From the NCBI GenBank assembly GCA_032871835.1, contig CM065300.1, forward strand, positions 2,795,768-2,859,767: a stretch of 64,000 bases of DNA, in the 5' to 3' direction. Positions 48,262 to 60,325 of this stretch are shown piece by piece. Numbering within the stretch: the first letter of the stretch is position 1; each line of letters begins with the position of its first letter. A program made the position numbers and the translations under genes. This stretch comes from Dipteronia dyeriana. Taxonomy: Eukaryota; Streptophyta; Magnoliopsida; Sapindales; Sapindaceae. The notes under the pieces were generated by a model, which was not told the origin of the DNA, made no database searches, and saw nothing but the letters and a program-made list of their open reading frames with translations.

Positions 48262-49009
48262 GGTTCAGTTTGGTATCGCTGTGCTGTGGGGAGAAGTGCT
48301 TCTGAAATTACTGTATGGGGAATTACTTTTGGAATTACTGTGGGAAGAATCAGCTGAGTGTTTGGTAAACTGATTTTCAAAAATGCTGTGATAACTAAAA
48401 GCAATTTCAATGTGTTTGGTAAACTGATATAAAAAGTGTTGTGAGTGTGTAAAATTACTAAAAGGACAAAAACATCTAAATGGTACTAATTTGATATATT
48501 TTATATTTTTCTTGTTTATTTGTATCTACTGTTAAGTGTTATATAATTATGGTATTTTATTGAATTAATTAGCCCTATTTTTTATTCTACTTTATTTAAT
48601 TAATTAGTCATATTTCTTTATTTATTTATTTCTTTATTTTATTCTACTTTATTTTTTATTTCATTTTTATTTTACTTTATTGGATTAATTATGGAAACAA
48701 TTTTTTTTTTGTACAAAAATATAAACCCAATTTTTTTTTGTTAAATTTCGTTAAAGGCAAGGACAAAGTTGGAAAGTTAGTAAAATTTCATTTAATATCA
48801 CTGTAACGCGCTTTCTAAAAGCAGAAGCCAAAATCCAAAAGTAGAAGCCAAAATCCAAAAGTATGTATTTATAGCTTCTCAAAAACTCAGTTGGGAGAAG
48901 CTAAAAGTGACCAAAAGCACTTCCCCACGATTTTACCAAACACCTTATCTGAGGTCCAGAATCACTTTTGACCCTAAAAACAGCTGGGGAAGCAATACCA
49001 AACTAAGCC
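48262..49009. mobile_element. non-autonomous DNA transposon, 748 bp, GGYTYAGTTTGGTAT ends
   Basis: The left end GGTTCAGTTTGGTATCGCT and the inverse of the right end GGCTTAGTTTGGTATTGCT match at 16 of 19 bases. The subterminal blocks also mirror each other (AAGTGCTTCTGAAATTACT against AGTGATTCTGGACC inverted). AAT on both sides fits a 3-base target duplication, as in PIF/Harbinger elements, although their usual target is TWA. The interior is AT-rich with no transposase. Confidence 0.72.
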
Positions 49010-49140
49010 AATGTCTTATATTCGAATCATCTCTATTGCGTATGGTATATGGAGGAAAAAAAAAAGCATAAAGGTCTAGAATTTAAATAAATGTTAAATG
49101 TTGAATGAATTGAAGTCAAAGAAAAGATGTTGTATGGTAT

Positions 49141-49145
49141 GAAAC
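49141..49145. repeat. target-site duplication GAAAC, left
   Basis: It is identical to 61215-61219 on the other side of the retrotransposon. The empty site would read 'ggtatgaaactaataac'. Confidence 0.95.
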
Positions 49146-50035
49146 TGTTGACGTCGATTTCTGGATTGTATCAGAAAAGCCAACAAGGATTGGATTTCGG
49201 CTATTAATTCAAAGATAAAGTGATTCAGAGAGAGTAACGAAGACACAAGTTTTACGTGGTAAAACTCCGATGACCGGAGAAACGTCCAAGGGTGGTTGAT
49301 GGGTCAACCGAGCCAAAATCCACTATGAAATTATGATGTTTACAAGCTCTCGATCTCTCTTTCTTCTCTTTGTATTTTTCTGTTGCTATATTGCCTATAT
49401 CTTTTTTTGGGACGAGATTATGGGTCTATTTATATGTTTATAGAACCCTAATATGCTTTGTATAAGTATTACAAGATCTTTATATTTAATTGTGATTCGG
49501 TTACTTGCTTGAGGTTGATTTGTCTTCTTTCCTGTTTCGGAGTCTCTTATGGAAATCGAGTGGGATTCCAGTAGTGTAGTTTTATTTGGACTTGTTTCCT
49601 TATAAGAGTGTAGTATTTGTAGTGAAATCAAGTTGTTTCCTGATTGAGGATTCTTCTAGCTCAGTATTCTGTTCTCTTTAGGATTCTTTCTGATGGATAT
49701 CTTCGCGTATTTAATGACTGAATCTGTGTGAATTAAGCACCGAGTTTCTTACTCGGGTCGCATTTATCCCGAGTAAGAATAACACTTATTGGTCCCGAGT
49801 AGCGCCGTTTAAGCCCGAGTAGAAGATGCTTTTTGCTAACCTCGAGTACTTTTAATTGATTTTGAATAGTTTAGTTGATCCCGAGTAGGTCTTGCCATGC
49901 TGCTTATTTACTCGGGCTTTCTTCTCTTAAACGATGCCTTGTAGGATTTTTCATGAGTGCTTATTTGGGTGTCCACCTGACAATTTTCTCCATATTGTCG
50001 ATGACGTGTACGCTTGGTAAAATTCACATACAACA
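49146..50035 (-). repeat. 3' LTR of the retrotransposon (left copy)
   Basis: It is 890 bases, TGTTGACG...ACAACA. It repeats the word CCCGAGTA four times with CTCGGG/CTCGAG variants at 49753-49918. By eye it differs from the right LTR at about 33 positions. Confidence 0.95.
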
Positions 50036-50046
50036 ATACCCCCTTT
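50036..50046 (-). other. polypurine tract
   Basis: Reading the minus strand, AAAGGGGGTAT directly precedes the 3' LTR, as required for plus-strand priming. It fixes the element's orientation independently of the coding frames. Confidence 0.85.
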
Positions 50047-50521
50047 AAATATTTTTGCCAAGTAAATTTCATTCGGGCAAGAGTATTTTAATCATCTTAA
50101 TTTTTGCTTGTGTCAGAATAGCCGTCTTGTCATAATGGCGTGTCTTAATGGTGACCCTGTAATTTCAATTCGCTTTATTACGCGAGATCTTAATGATGGC
50201 GACGTTTTGAAGTTCTGACGGTTGAGGGCTAGTTCCTGTGTTTGACACGTGTCCCTAGTCTCTTCATTTTTAGATATCATTTATGAGAAAATGTTTTTTG
50301 CGTGTCCCCAAAGCCGCCTACAAGCTTTATCATAATTTTTTTCACCTCGAGGCCCTAGGGTTTCGTTTCACCACCCCTTTAAATTCTTCACCGAATTTGT
50401 AGTAGTTTATTCTTATTTGAGAAAACCAGAATTTTCCTATCAGTCCGGATTTCGCTACATATTGCTTTCTTCATCAAGGGTTTTTTGCTCCAGTATTCCA
50501 TTCTTTTTAAGGTTAGTTTCA

Positions 50522-53401
50522 ATGGAGCCTTCATCTCGCCTTCGTCTTTGTAATATAGCTCTTGATGCTCTAAATCGTAGGGATTATCAGTTAGTTTCCT
50601 GTGTTCGAAGATTGTTGGGGGAAACTCCTCCTGATGAACCTTCGTTTTTAGAAGTCGACGTTTCTGAGCTTTACCCTGACATCGTTTTTAATCCTATAGC
50701 CAGTTCTGATTCATCTGATACTTCATCTAGTTCTGATTCTTACGTTTCTGACCACAGGGTATCTTTTCGAAGGATGGGTAAACATCAGAGCAGAAGTGAA
50801 GTGCACAAGCATGGCTCGAGCAATGTTTAGATAAGGGAACAGACTGTTAACGAGAATGATGTTGATGAGGTGTCCAGGGTGTCTCGTCTTTCATTTTCTG
50901 ATGCTCGCCCGAGTGGTTTTGATACTGAACCGAATGTGGTCGGGCCAGTTGAAATAGAAAAGTACCGTTCCGGATTCTACTTGCCCGAATCGGTCACTCT
51001 GGTTCCTACGGGGGATAGAGCCGCATGGAATCCTCCTGAGGGTATGGTCATGATTTATGGATCAATGTTATGTTGTGGCGTCACGCTTCCCTTTCAGCCA
51101 TTTATTGCTTGGTTTTTGGCTGAAGCAGGGATAGCCCCAGCTCAGTTGACCCCGAATAGTTATAAAGTCTTGATGTGTATGTGGCATATGTTCAGCAGAA
51201 TGAACATTTCACCGACTTCCCTAAATGAAATCAGGCATTGAGGCACGTTAGCAAGACGAAGACCTATTTTCTTACATCTACTCCATCGGACAGCTAGGTC
51301 CCCAAAGGAGCAAAGGTGAATCGGGAGGTCGACACCTCTGATTACCCAAAAAAGAAGGGTTTGTATGGGGATTCCCTACATCCAACAAATTTTGGAAGAA
51401 CAGTTGATTTTTCACTGGAGGGGCTATCGGGCTCAACGTCACTGTTGGATCTGGGGATTCCAGAACGGTGTTGAGTGTTCCCCGTTTCTTCTGTTCCCCC
51501 GAAGTGTGGAACAGAAAAATAATTGATTATGATGATTCTGAGCTGAAGAGGCTGACTCGGGCAGCTGTTCGCACTCTAGAGAAGAGGAGCAAGAGCTACC
51601 TTTTTAAAGAGGAGGATTTGATAAAGTTCGATTTCTTCAAACAGATTTCGGGCCATCGCAGGCGATGTAAGTGACCCGGTGCCCTTTCTATTGTATTTTT
51701 CTTCTTTTTATCTTCTTTTCTGACATGAATCTATTTTTTTTACAAGTGTTTGATACGGACGTCGACAACGATCTTCAGGCTCGCCAGGTGAAGGCGATTC
51801 TGCAAACGAGTAGAAAAGAAGCTTTCCGTCAGGGCGATGAAGGTATTGCTCCACCCGAGTCTGATGAGGAAACCGACATTGCTGAGGAACAGATCACCGA
51901 GTACGTTTATCAGGGTGCTCAGCCTTATACTCATGATTATGCGGGTCTGAGTGGCCAAAGTGAGCCAACTGGCACCCAACTGCCTGTTAATAGGGAGAGG
52001 CAATGTGAAGAGCCTGTTGGGCGGTCTGAAACTGGCGATAGTGGTGAGATTTTTACGGATCAAGTGTCTGGGGCACTGAATTCTTTGAGTTCTTTCGAGA
52101 CGATATACAGGAAGATCATGCTGATAACCTTAACTTTCATCGTTCTCGGGGTGAGAAGCGAAAGACAGTTAGTTCGATGACTCGTCCTCTTAAAGTTTCT
52201 CGGGTAGTCTCATACATCGACTCCAGTGATGAATATGTTGCGGATGAGATTGCTCCGAGTGTTGGCATTGGAGCATCAGAAGATGCGGCGGCCTCTGAAC
52301 CGAACAAGGCTTCTTCTATCCCCGAGGTTGGGAATACAGGGGTTGAACCTTCGAGGGCACCTTTAAATCCTTCTCCCCAGGATATGCTACGAAAGATGTC
52401 CTCCGACCGGGCTTTCATCGGGGAGGACCGCTGGAGCGGCTTTAGGGACGGTTCACTGTCCGAACGTCTTTAAAACGTTTTCAACGGTGTATCTTATGTA
52501 AGTTAAATCTGACTTCTTTACTGTTTTGCTTCTGTCGGATTTCTAAATATATTCCTTTACAGATGGTGGCCGAATTTGCTGAGTTAATTCAAACACAGCA
52601 ACATCAAGCCAATCGAATAAGGCGTCTAGAGGATCAACTGAAGGCTAGTGAGGAAGGCCGTGCTCGAGCTGAGAAAGCCTATCAGCAGGAGGTCGGTTTT
52701 GTACAAATATTCACCGACCATTGTCTGGCGAAGCAGGTTGAAGTCGAGGAGAAGACATCTTTGGCAGAGGAGAAAGTTGCATCACTTCAAAATCTTCTAT
52801 CTTCTGCTGAAGAATCCATGCTTAAGGCCGAGCAGTAGAGGTCGGCGTATGACCAAAAAATCGAAGATCTGGAGCGCTAAGTGTTGACAGTTGAATCCCT
52901 ATCCCGAGAGGCCAGGTTGGAACTTGAAGTCCAAGGGGTGGATCGTTTTAAAATATCCTTGCTTACGATGCTTTACTTCTTCGAGAATTTCAACGCGGGC
53001 TAGTTTTGGCCGGTGAATTCTTCAAAGTTAATAATAGGGCGACTGAGAAGGCTTGAGCTAATTGGGAGTTGTCAATCAAACATCACGTGGACCGGTCCTT
53101 GGAGTCTCTTCGGATTCAGATGAAGGAATGGGGAGCCTACTGCCGTAGTCAATGCAAAGAGCCTCATGACATGCATTTAGAGATTCCGTCTGAGCATTCT
53201 CTCTCTACCTTTTACGCCAGGCAAGAGTCGGTCGAGGGTGTGATCCCAGATGTCGGTCCGGTCCCGGGTGAGGATTACAGCCAGTGGATGGATGATACCG
53301 TCGACCCTATTGTTTTGCCATCTAATGAAAGCCTGCTCTGTGAATACGAGATGGTGCCAGACCCAAATATCGGCAAAGGCTCGAAATCCTCTCAGCTTTG
53401 A
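50522..53401 (+). pseudogene. antisense ORF of the Tat element (gypsy-type 'Transposase_28' domain), spliced, decayed
   Basis: It runs opposite to gag-pol. It starts MEPSSRLRL at 50522 and contains, at about 50966-51220, a segment (LPESV...PPEGMVMIYG...LPFQPFIAWFLAEAG...APAQLTPNSYKVL) with the pattern of the plant 'putative gypsy type transposon' family (PF04195-like). Acidic/Ser-rich stretches and a coiled coil (52590-52840) follow. Two introns are visible: 51667-51746 (GTAAGT...ACAAG) and 52498-52562 (GTAAGT...TTTACAG). An AATAAA lies at 53481. In-frame stops (50828, 51239, 52471, 52837) and at least one frameshift show decay. The domain's function is unknown; such antisense genes are a known Tat feature. 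The frames at 51740-52063 and 52137-52418 on the other strand are shadows. Confidence 0.78.
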
Positions 53402-53522
53402 CTTTTGTAAATTTGTAGAAGATTCCTTTATATATATTTTTTGTAAGGTTCTTTTGAACTGTAACCATTCTTTTTTAGAGCAATAAAATTCTATTTTATT
53501 ATGAATTGAATGGTCTTGATCT

Positions 53523-54080
53523 GTTTATTGCTGATTGTTACCGAGTGCTGTATTAAACTGGCTGATGTTCGGGTAACTTAACCGAGTATCTTATTAAACC
53601 GGTTGTTACCCGAATGACTTTAATTGCCAAGTATCTTATTAAACTGGATTCTTCGTTGTTCAGGTAATTTTACCGAGTATCTTATTAAACCGGTTGTTAC
53701 CCGAATCACTTCAATTGCCAAGTATCTTATTAAACTGGCTTCTTCGTTGTTCAGGTAAGTTACCCGTATGACTTTAATTGCCAAGTATCATATTAAACTG
53801 GCTTCTTCGTTGTTCAGGTAATTTTACCGAGTATCTTATTAAACCGGTTGTTACCCGAATGACTTCAATTTCCAAATATCTTATTAAACTGGCTTTTTCG
53901 TTGTTCAGGTAACTTAACCGAGTATCTTATTAAACCGGTTGTTACCCGAATGACTTTAATTGCTAAGTATCTTATTAAAATGGCTTCTTCGTTGTTCAGG
54001 TAATTTTACCGAGTATCTTATTAAACCGGTTGTTACTCGAATGACTTTAATTGCCAAGTATCTTATTAAACTAGCTTTTT
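53523..54080. repeat. tandem array of about 90 bp units inside the retrotransposon
   Basis: The unit contains 'accgagtatcttattaaaccggttgttacccgaatgac' style text followed by 'gccaagtatcttattaaactgg' and 'ttcgttgttcaggtaa'. The ACCGAGTATCTTATT start recurs at about 53581, 53670, 53826, 53917 and 54008 (spacings about 89-91), with a truncated unit between 53755 and 53825. It lies between the converging integrase and antisense genes. Confidence 0.9.
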
Positions 54081-54606
54081 TTTTATTAACCGAGTCATCT
54101 TGAAACAGAAGTTTACACTTGCGTTTCAGCCTGGTTGCTACCCGAACATTACATTAAGGCTCACCATGATCATATGTTCGAGTCCTTACGCAATACCAAG
54201 GACGTCTCCCCAGTTTCTATGCTTAAAGGTTTACCGAATCGTTGAGCTTTCTTTAAGATTGCTCAACACAGCTACGCATTTCACCGAAACTTTTTCTGAT
54301 AGCGTCCTGAGCATTTTTCCTGAGTCTGGTGCACCGGGTTTACCTTTTTGCTAAGGTCGATTTGACCTTGCTCGGCTGGCATGCTCCTTCGAGCTTCTCC
54401 ACCCATTCGGGATTTGATGGTCCCGAGTATTCTATTTGCATGTTCTTATTATCATGCTCTTCCATATGCTCTTATTATCATATGTTTCTTTTCGAAATTC
54501 CCGAATAATTTTTATTTATCACTGCAAAATCAACACATTTAAATTCCATAGCTAACATTTATCGCAATTAATAGCCCTGACTAAGAAAACAAAAAGGAAA
54601 AACAAG
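54081..54606. other. non-coding spacer in the retrotransposon
   Basis: No domain is visible. It continues the CCGAGT/CCCGAA-rich wording of the array and LTRs, for example near 54420 and 54505. The frame at 54100 on the plus strand has no family features. Confidence 0.5.
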
Positions 54607-55842
54607 TTAAGGATAGAAAATCATTAGATATTGAGCGTTGCATGGTCGGGGTAAAACCCCTCCGTTGGGTCGTGCAATCCAATATGCTCCATGACCAGCT
54701 ATTCCCTCTACCTTGTACGGGCCCTCCCATTTATCTGCCAGGGAACCTGCAACTTTATTTTTCGTGTTCATTGATACCCTCCTGAGCACTAGGTCTCCAA
54801 GCTGGAATTTCCTAATTCGAACACGAGAGTTGTAGTGGAGAGCCACTCTTTGTTGATATGTTGTATTTCTTATTCGGGACTTCTCCCTTTTTTCTTCTAG
54901 CTCATCCAAACTTTGTAGTAACATATCAATAATCTGCTCTTCATTGTATAGCCTGACCCGGGGGGACGCATACGATGTTTCTACGGGGATGACAGCTTCT
55001 GTTCCGAACGCTAAGGTGAATGGAGTTTCTCCTGTTGAAGTCCTTGCTGTCGTTCGGTATGCCCATAATACTTCAGGGAGCTTTTCAACTCAGCTTCCAT
55101 TTTTGGCATCCAACTTTGATTTGATGGTGTGCTTGATAATTTTAATTACTGCTTCTACTTGCCCGTTTGTTAGAGGATGAGCTAGTGTCGCATAGTAATT
55201 AGCAATCTGATACTTCTCGCACAACTATCTGAACTTTTGGTTATCAAAGTGGGTGCCATTGTCGGTGATTATAGTGTCAAGAACTCCAAACCTATAAAGT
55301 ATGTTTTTCTTTACAAAATTTATGGTGTTGGCTTCTGTGATATGCACCAGCGCTTCAGCTTCTGCCCATTTTATGAAATAATCGACAGCTACTATGGCGT
55401 GCTTTGCTCCACCCCCTGTCCCGGCTGGCATTGAGCCGATCAGGTCTAGGACCCACATGGCGAATGGCCATGGGGCAGTGAGGTTTCTGAGCTTTTCTGG
55501 GGGTTGTCGGATATCGTTAGCAATCCTTTGACAGGTATCGCAACTTTCCGACCACTGCTGTGCAACTGAGAAAAGCGTAGGCCAGTAATAGCCTTGCCTG
55601 AGCACCTTATGCTCTAGACTTCTACCCCCAGTGTGGTTTCCACAAACTCCTCTGTGGATCTCTTGAAGTATTCGATATGCATCTTCTTCCGGTACACATC
55701 TCTGGAGAGCTCGGGAAAACCCCCTTCTGTATAATTCTCCTCCGATCACGGTATACCTAGCCGATCGATACCTGATGCGCTTTGCTGGTATCGGATCTTT
55801 CTGGAGCACGTCTTCTTCCAGAAACCTTCTCAACTGGACCAT
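54607..55842 (-). pseudogene. integrase region of the retrotransposon
   Basis: Reading from 55842 downwards: a His-Cys zinc finger (H...GNHTGG...CDTC); the catalytic core with D (VLDLIG), D (ITDNGTHF) and, beyond a stop at about 55227, E (NGQVEA, near 55166); and the C-terminal region at 54924-54607 with a GDLVLRRV...KWEGPYKV pattern typical of Ty3/gypsy integrases. Stops split it into at least two pieces in one frame, so it cannot be made whole. Confidence 0.85.
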
Positions 55843-56850
55843 CCAACATCTTGCGGTGTTCGGACTTCTGAAATTTCCAAATGCTTAGGTTCAGCTGTAC
55901 TCGGTTTAAGGAGGTGTGCAACCGGAATGGTCTTTGGTCTGATTGTGGTTGTTGCTGACGCTAATTTAGACAATGCGTCAGCTTTTTCATTTTCTTCCCT
56001 GGGGATCTGAGCGATCTTGTATTCTTTAAATTTTTGGATGAGCTGTTTCGCAATGTCACGGTATGCTATCATACCTTCATCTTTGGCCTGGTACTCATCC
56101 ATAACCTGGTTGACAACTACCTGTAAATTGTTGAATATCTCAACTTCATCTGCCCCGAAAGCTATGTAGACTCTGAGTCCAGCTAACAATGCCTCGTACT
56201 TGGCTTAATTATTGGTTGTTTTGAAATCAAATCTCATGGCACATTCAACATCATCTCATTCTGGGGTGCGAACTACGATCCCTGCCCCGCTGCCATGAGT
56301 GTTTGAAGAACCATCAACACACGGTTTCCATGGGAAACTTTTATCCAACAGTATTTTTACCCCCAGGTTTGGTTTTGTGAACTCGGCTTTGAAGTCTGCC
56401 ACAACTTGTCCTTTGAGGGAGGTTCTGGGGACATAATGAATATCGAATTCACTTAGCTCTATTGCCAATTTGGTAAGTCTTCATGATATTTCCAGCTTTT
56501 GTAAAATTTGTCTTAATGGGCAATTGGTGAGAACCTGGATTGTATGGGCCTGAAAGTATGGTCTCAGCTTTTTTACTGTTGAAACCAATGCTAATGCCAT
56601 CTTCTCTGCCTGTGAGTACCTGGTATCAGCCGGTAAGAGTGCCTTGCTGGTATAATACATTGGTTTCTGCACTCCATCTTCTGTTCTGACTAAGACTGAA
56701 CTTGCTGCAAGCTCGGTTATTGACAAATACAGCTGAAGTATTTCCTCTTTTTACGGTTTTGAGAGAACTGAAGCATGTCCCAAATACTCTTGTATTTTTA
56801 AAAATGTCTACTCGCACTCTTTATTCCACTCGAGTCCTTTCCCTTTTTTT
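55830..56850 (-). pseudogene. two RNase H regions (retroelement and archaeal-type)
   Basis: The first, at 56726-56481, has the YSQAEKMALALV...LRPYF pattern of the RT-linked RNase H. The second, at 56468-55830, begins with DGSSN-HGSGAG and continues with KYEALLAGL and ENEKADALSKLA, the pattern of the additional archaeal-type RNase H that marks the Tat lineage. In-frame stops at about 56478, 56254 and 56204 interrupt it, in places where Trp or Gln would be usual. Confidence 0.85.
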
Positions 56851-56851
56851 A

Positions 56852-57835
56852 TTATCTTGAAAAAGGGTGGGGTGCGCACCTGTCTGTAGCCCTCGAGATG
56901 AATCTTCCCAAGGAAGCTAAACATCCTGTCAAGCGCTGTACTTCTTTCAATGTTTTGGGTGAGGTCATTTTTTGCAAGGCATGGATCTTCTCGGGATTAA
57001 CTTCGATTCCTCTTTGGTGGACTTGAAAACCCAAGAATTTCCCCAAAGGGACTTCGAATAAACATTTGTTTGGGTTTAATTTCATATGGTATCTTCTTAG
57101 GACATCAAATGTCTCTCGGAGGTCCTGGGCATGCTCATCTGCCGAGACACTTTTAGTCAACATGTCATCAATGTACACTTCCAATTTCCTTCCTATTTGC
57201 CGAGTGAAGATTTTGTTGACCAACCTTTGATACGTAACACCTGCATTTTTTAAACCGAAGGGCATTACTGTGTAGCAATATAAACCCTGATCCGTTGTGA
57301 AAGTTGTTTTTTCTTCATCAGCTTTGCTCATCCGGATCTGATTGTATCCCGAGTAAGCGTCCATGAAGCTGAGCAATTCGTGACCTGTTGTGGCATCCAC
57401 CAGCTGGTCTATCCTTGGAAATGGGAAGTTATCCTTTGGACATGCCTTGTTCAGATCCGTGAAATCTACGCACATCCTCCATTGTCCATTTTTCTTTTGG
57501 ACGAGGACTACGTTGGCGACAAACTGAGGGTAGCTGACTTCTCTGATTGATCCAGTTGCCAGTAGCTTTTCCACCTCTTGTTTGATTGCTTGACTTCTTT
57601 CAGGATTGAACGATCTTCTCTTTTGTATTACCGGTTTTGCATTCGGGCTAACTGCGAGGTGGTTGGATATTACTCGGGCATCTATTCCGATCATATCTTC
57701 GTGACTCCAAGCGAACACATCTTTGTACTCTTTAAGCAGATTGGTTAGGTCTTGCTTGACTTTTCCATCCAAGTTAGCCCCGATCTTGATTTTCTTATCC
57801 GGTTCGTCTTCTTTAAGTACTACTTCTTTAACCAA
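56852..57835 (-). pseudogene. reverse transcriptase of the retrotransposon
   Basis: The 327-codon open piece holds most RT motifs: FANVVLVQKKNGQWRMCVDF, NKACPKDNFPFPRID, MDAYSGYNQI, MPFGLKNAG and the catalytic YIDDML (about 57170). It is followed by the connection LGFQVHQRGIEVNPEKI. It is the best-preserved domain and is open by itself, but it is separated by stops or frameshifts from both neighbours. Confidence 0.92.
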
Positions 57836-58432
57836 TTATGTTTTGGGTTCATTCGAGTCCTCCCTTGGATCCAGTTCGAATGACAATGACTCTTTACACT
57901 GATTTGGCTGTATTATGGTGCACACTTGTTCAGCATCATACTTGTCTTTGTATACTGACAGGTTTGCTCTTCGGGCCATCTATTGGGATCCCTTAACTAT
58001 CCCAACCCTTTGTTCTGCTGGGAACTTGATCATTAATGCATAAGTGGCCGTCACGACCCTTGTTTTAATCAGGAATGGCCGACCCAATAATGCATTATAC
58101 GGCCAATTGTCCAAATCAACTACCACGAAGTCGAGCAGGACAGTCATCTGGCATGATGCCGTTCCAATCTTTACAGGTAGTTTTACTGTCCCGAGTGACC
58201 TGACATCTATCCCTCCAAACCCTCTTAATGGAGTATGGAAAGGCTGTAAATCTTTTCGGTCTAGTCTTAGCTGGTCTTATACGGTCACGCTTAGGATGTC
58301 TGCTGAACTCCCATTATCTATTAAAATTCTCCGGACTTCCCTATGGCCAATCCGGGTACTTATAACCAAAGCGTCATTAGGCCGAACATCGACGCCATGG
58401 GAATATGCCTCTGTAAAGACTATTGGATCCCA
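57836..58432 (-). pseudogene. aspartic protease region of the retrotransposon
   Basis: On the minus strand the active-site motif reads DNGSSADIL (about 58302-58328), the form usual in Tat elements. A flap-like region and the ALLGRPFL motif (about 58075-58100) follow. Stops at about 58278, 57981 and 57837 break it. The open frame on the plus strand here (58044-58517) is a shadow. Confidence 0.8.
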
Positions 58433-60278
58433 TCATTCCTTTACCCCTTTCGGGTCTGGCTCAACCGAGTTTACGTCGAAGTTATTCCTTGCTTCTATTG
58501 CTTCTCTGATTTTCTGAGTTCGTTCTCGGTTGCTTCTCCCAGTAGAGGGTCCTCCGAAAATTGTATGTATTACTTGATTGGCTTCAGGACTGACCTTTTG
58601 ATTTCGTCCAGAATGATCAACTTTAACTTCCTTCTTAGCTTCTGATTTCTCTTTTAAGATTATATCCTGCAAATGCCCTTCCCGAATGAGATTCTCTATG
58701 TAATCTCTGAGTTGGTAACACTTTGAAGTCTCATGCCCGGTTTCCTTGTGAAACCTACAATACTTGGTTGTATCTTTCCGGGTAAACTGAGATTGTCGCC
58801 ACGGTTCTTGCACCATATTCTTCTCTTCTAGGATGGCTAGAATTTCTTCTTGTTTTTTCCGAAGAGGGGTGTAATTGGTGTATCTGCCTTGGTATTTATC
58901 TGTGGATCGTTCGTCATTACGCCCATTACCCCCATCCTTGTTTTTCTCCTTGCCGTTCCCTTTTAGCTTTCCCTTTTGATTCTGCCTCTTGGATTTATCA
59001 TCCTTCTGTTCAGGCTTTCCTCCGTGCATATAGCTCCCTCATGTAGCTAATTCTTCTTCTTCTACTAGTGCGTATCCTCCTGCCATATCCATCATGTCAG
59101 CATACCTGGTCAGCCGTGCTCTTCTCAAATCAAAGGATAGCCGTCCATTCTGCAAGTTATTGGTGAAACTTGGTGAAAGCAGCAATAATTGCTTCATCGT
59201 TTGCACTGTCAATTTCTGATACTGCTTGGCCGAATCAACCTAAGTATTTCTTTAATGACTCGTCCTTCCCCTGCTTTATTTGAGAGAGGTAGGTCACCGA
59301 CTTTTTCCTGTGAACATTGCTCAGAAATTGCCTTGAGAAGCTTATGCTCAGTTCTCTGAAATTTCTGATGCTCGCCGGGGGTAGTCTCTCGAACTATCTT
59401 GACCCTGTGTCTCCTAGTGTTTGCAGAAAGTTGAGACACAATAGGGGTTCACTGCGGGCATATTGAGCCATGTCACTTTTATAGCGTCTAAAGTGCTCCT
59501 TTGGATCTATATCTTTTTTCAATTGCTCCACATGTAGCATCCTGAATCTTTCTGGGAAAGGGGTTCGCAAAATTTCCCTAGTGAATGGACTGTCAGAGTC
59601 ATCATCGGATAAATCGTTATAGACATAGCGTCTGACCAATGCTTCCATCTGATGCCTGTTATTTTTGACTTCTCGAGTTAGGCTCTGGATTGTAACATCT
59701 CTATTTTCCATCGAACTTCCCCGACGGTTAAGCCGTTGGGTTATGGTCATTCTTTTCTCAGACTCTTCACTCTGATGCCGGACCTCTCGTGTGACTCCAT
59801 GATGACGTTTGCGATGGTGTTGATCACTGTCTTTTGATGATGACCGACCTCTGTGCCGATTGTATTTACGATGTCTGGCCCATACTGTTTGATTGTGGTT
59901 CAGCCCCTGGTGAGGTTGTTCCTCTTCAGGTGTTTCCTGCCTAGCCGGGTTGATTAGGGAAGAGTTCCTTCTGGTTTTCAACATAATTATTCCTGGCCCA
60001 ACCACCACCGAACGGAGCCTTGCGGGTGGAGGATTGAGAGTATGTGCTCCTGCAGCCAGTAGATCAACCTCTTCGCTTGTTGCGTCTGTCACCAATTGCT
60101 GCAATGCCTCTTGGAAACGCAGCGTCAGATCTCTGTTGGTTGGAGAAACTTGTTGTATCCCTGCCAAGTGTGCAGGCTGGTTTTCTGTGTTTGCTGCAGG
60201 ATCTCGTGACGTGTTGCCAACATGGAAATTGCCTGGTGATTTTTGACCAGTCCCTGAACTACTTATGCTTCCTGCCAT
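58433..60278 (-). pseudogene. gag of the retrotransposon
   Basis: It starts MAGSISSSG at 60278, shortly after the primer-binding site. It has a long Arg/Ser/His-rich N-terminal part, then the gag core (FPERFRMLHVEQL...DPKEHFRRYKSDM). The frame hits TAG at 59394 and TGA at 59235, each where Trp fits the family. It then continues in a second frame at 59029-58433 with a basic stretch and a zinc-knuckle variant (CRFHKETGHETSKC), ending in another stop at 58433. At least one frameshift lies at 59040-59230. Confidence 0.85.
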
Positions 60279-60290
60279 TGCTATTAACAA

Positions 60291-60323
60291 TGTCGGAGGT
60301 TCGACCCCTCCTTCTAGAGCCAA
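60291..60323 (-). other. primer-binding site with extended tRNA similarity
   Basis: Two bases inside the 5' LTR the minus strand reads TGGCTCTAGAAGG, complementary to a tRNA 3' end (CCA at 60321-60323 on the plus strand). The likeness continues into a T-arm-like GGAGG-TTTCGACC-CCTCC on the plus strand. The isoacceptor is not identified. Confidence 0.7.
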
Positions 60324-60325
60324 TT

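Noticed and set aside
58044..58645. Plus-strand frames of 157 and 100 codons
   Set aside because: Antisense shadows of the protease and gag end.
60291..60323. A partial tRNA gene
   Set aside because: Only the 3' half is tRNA-like and it lies at the primer-binding position of the retrotransposon.
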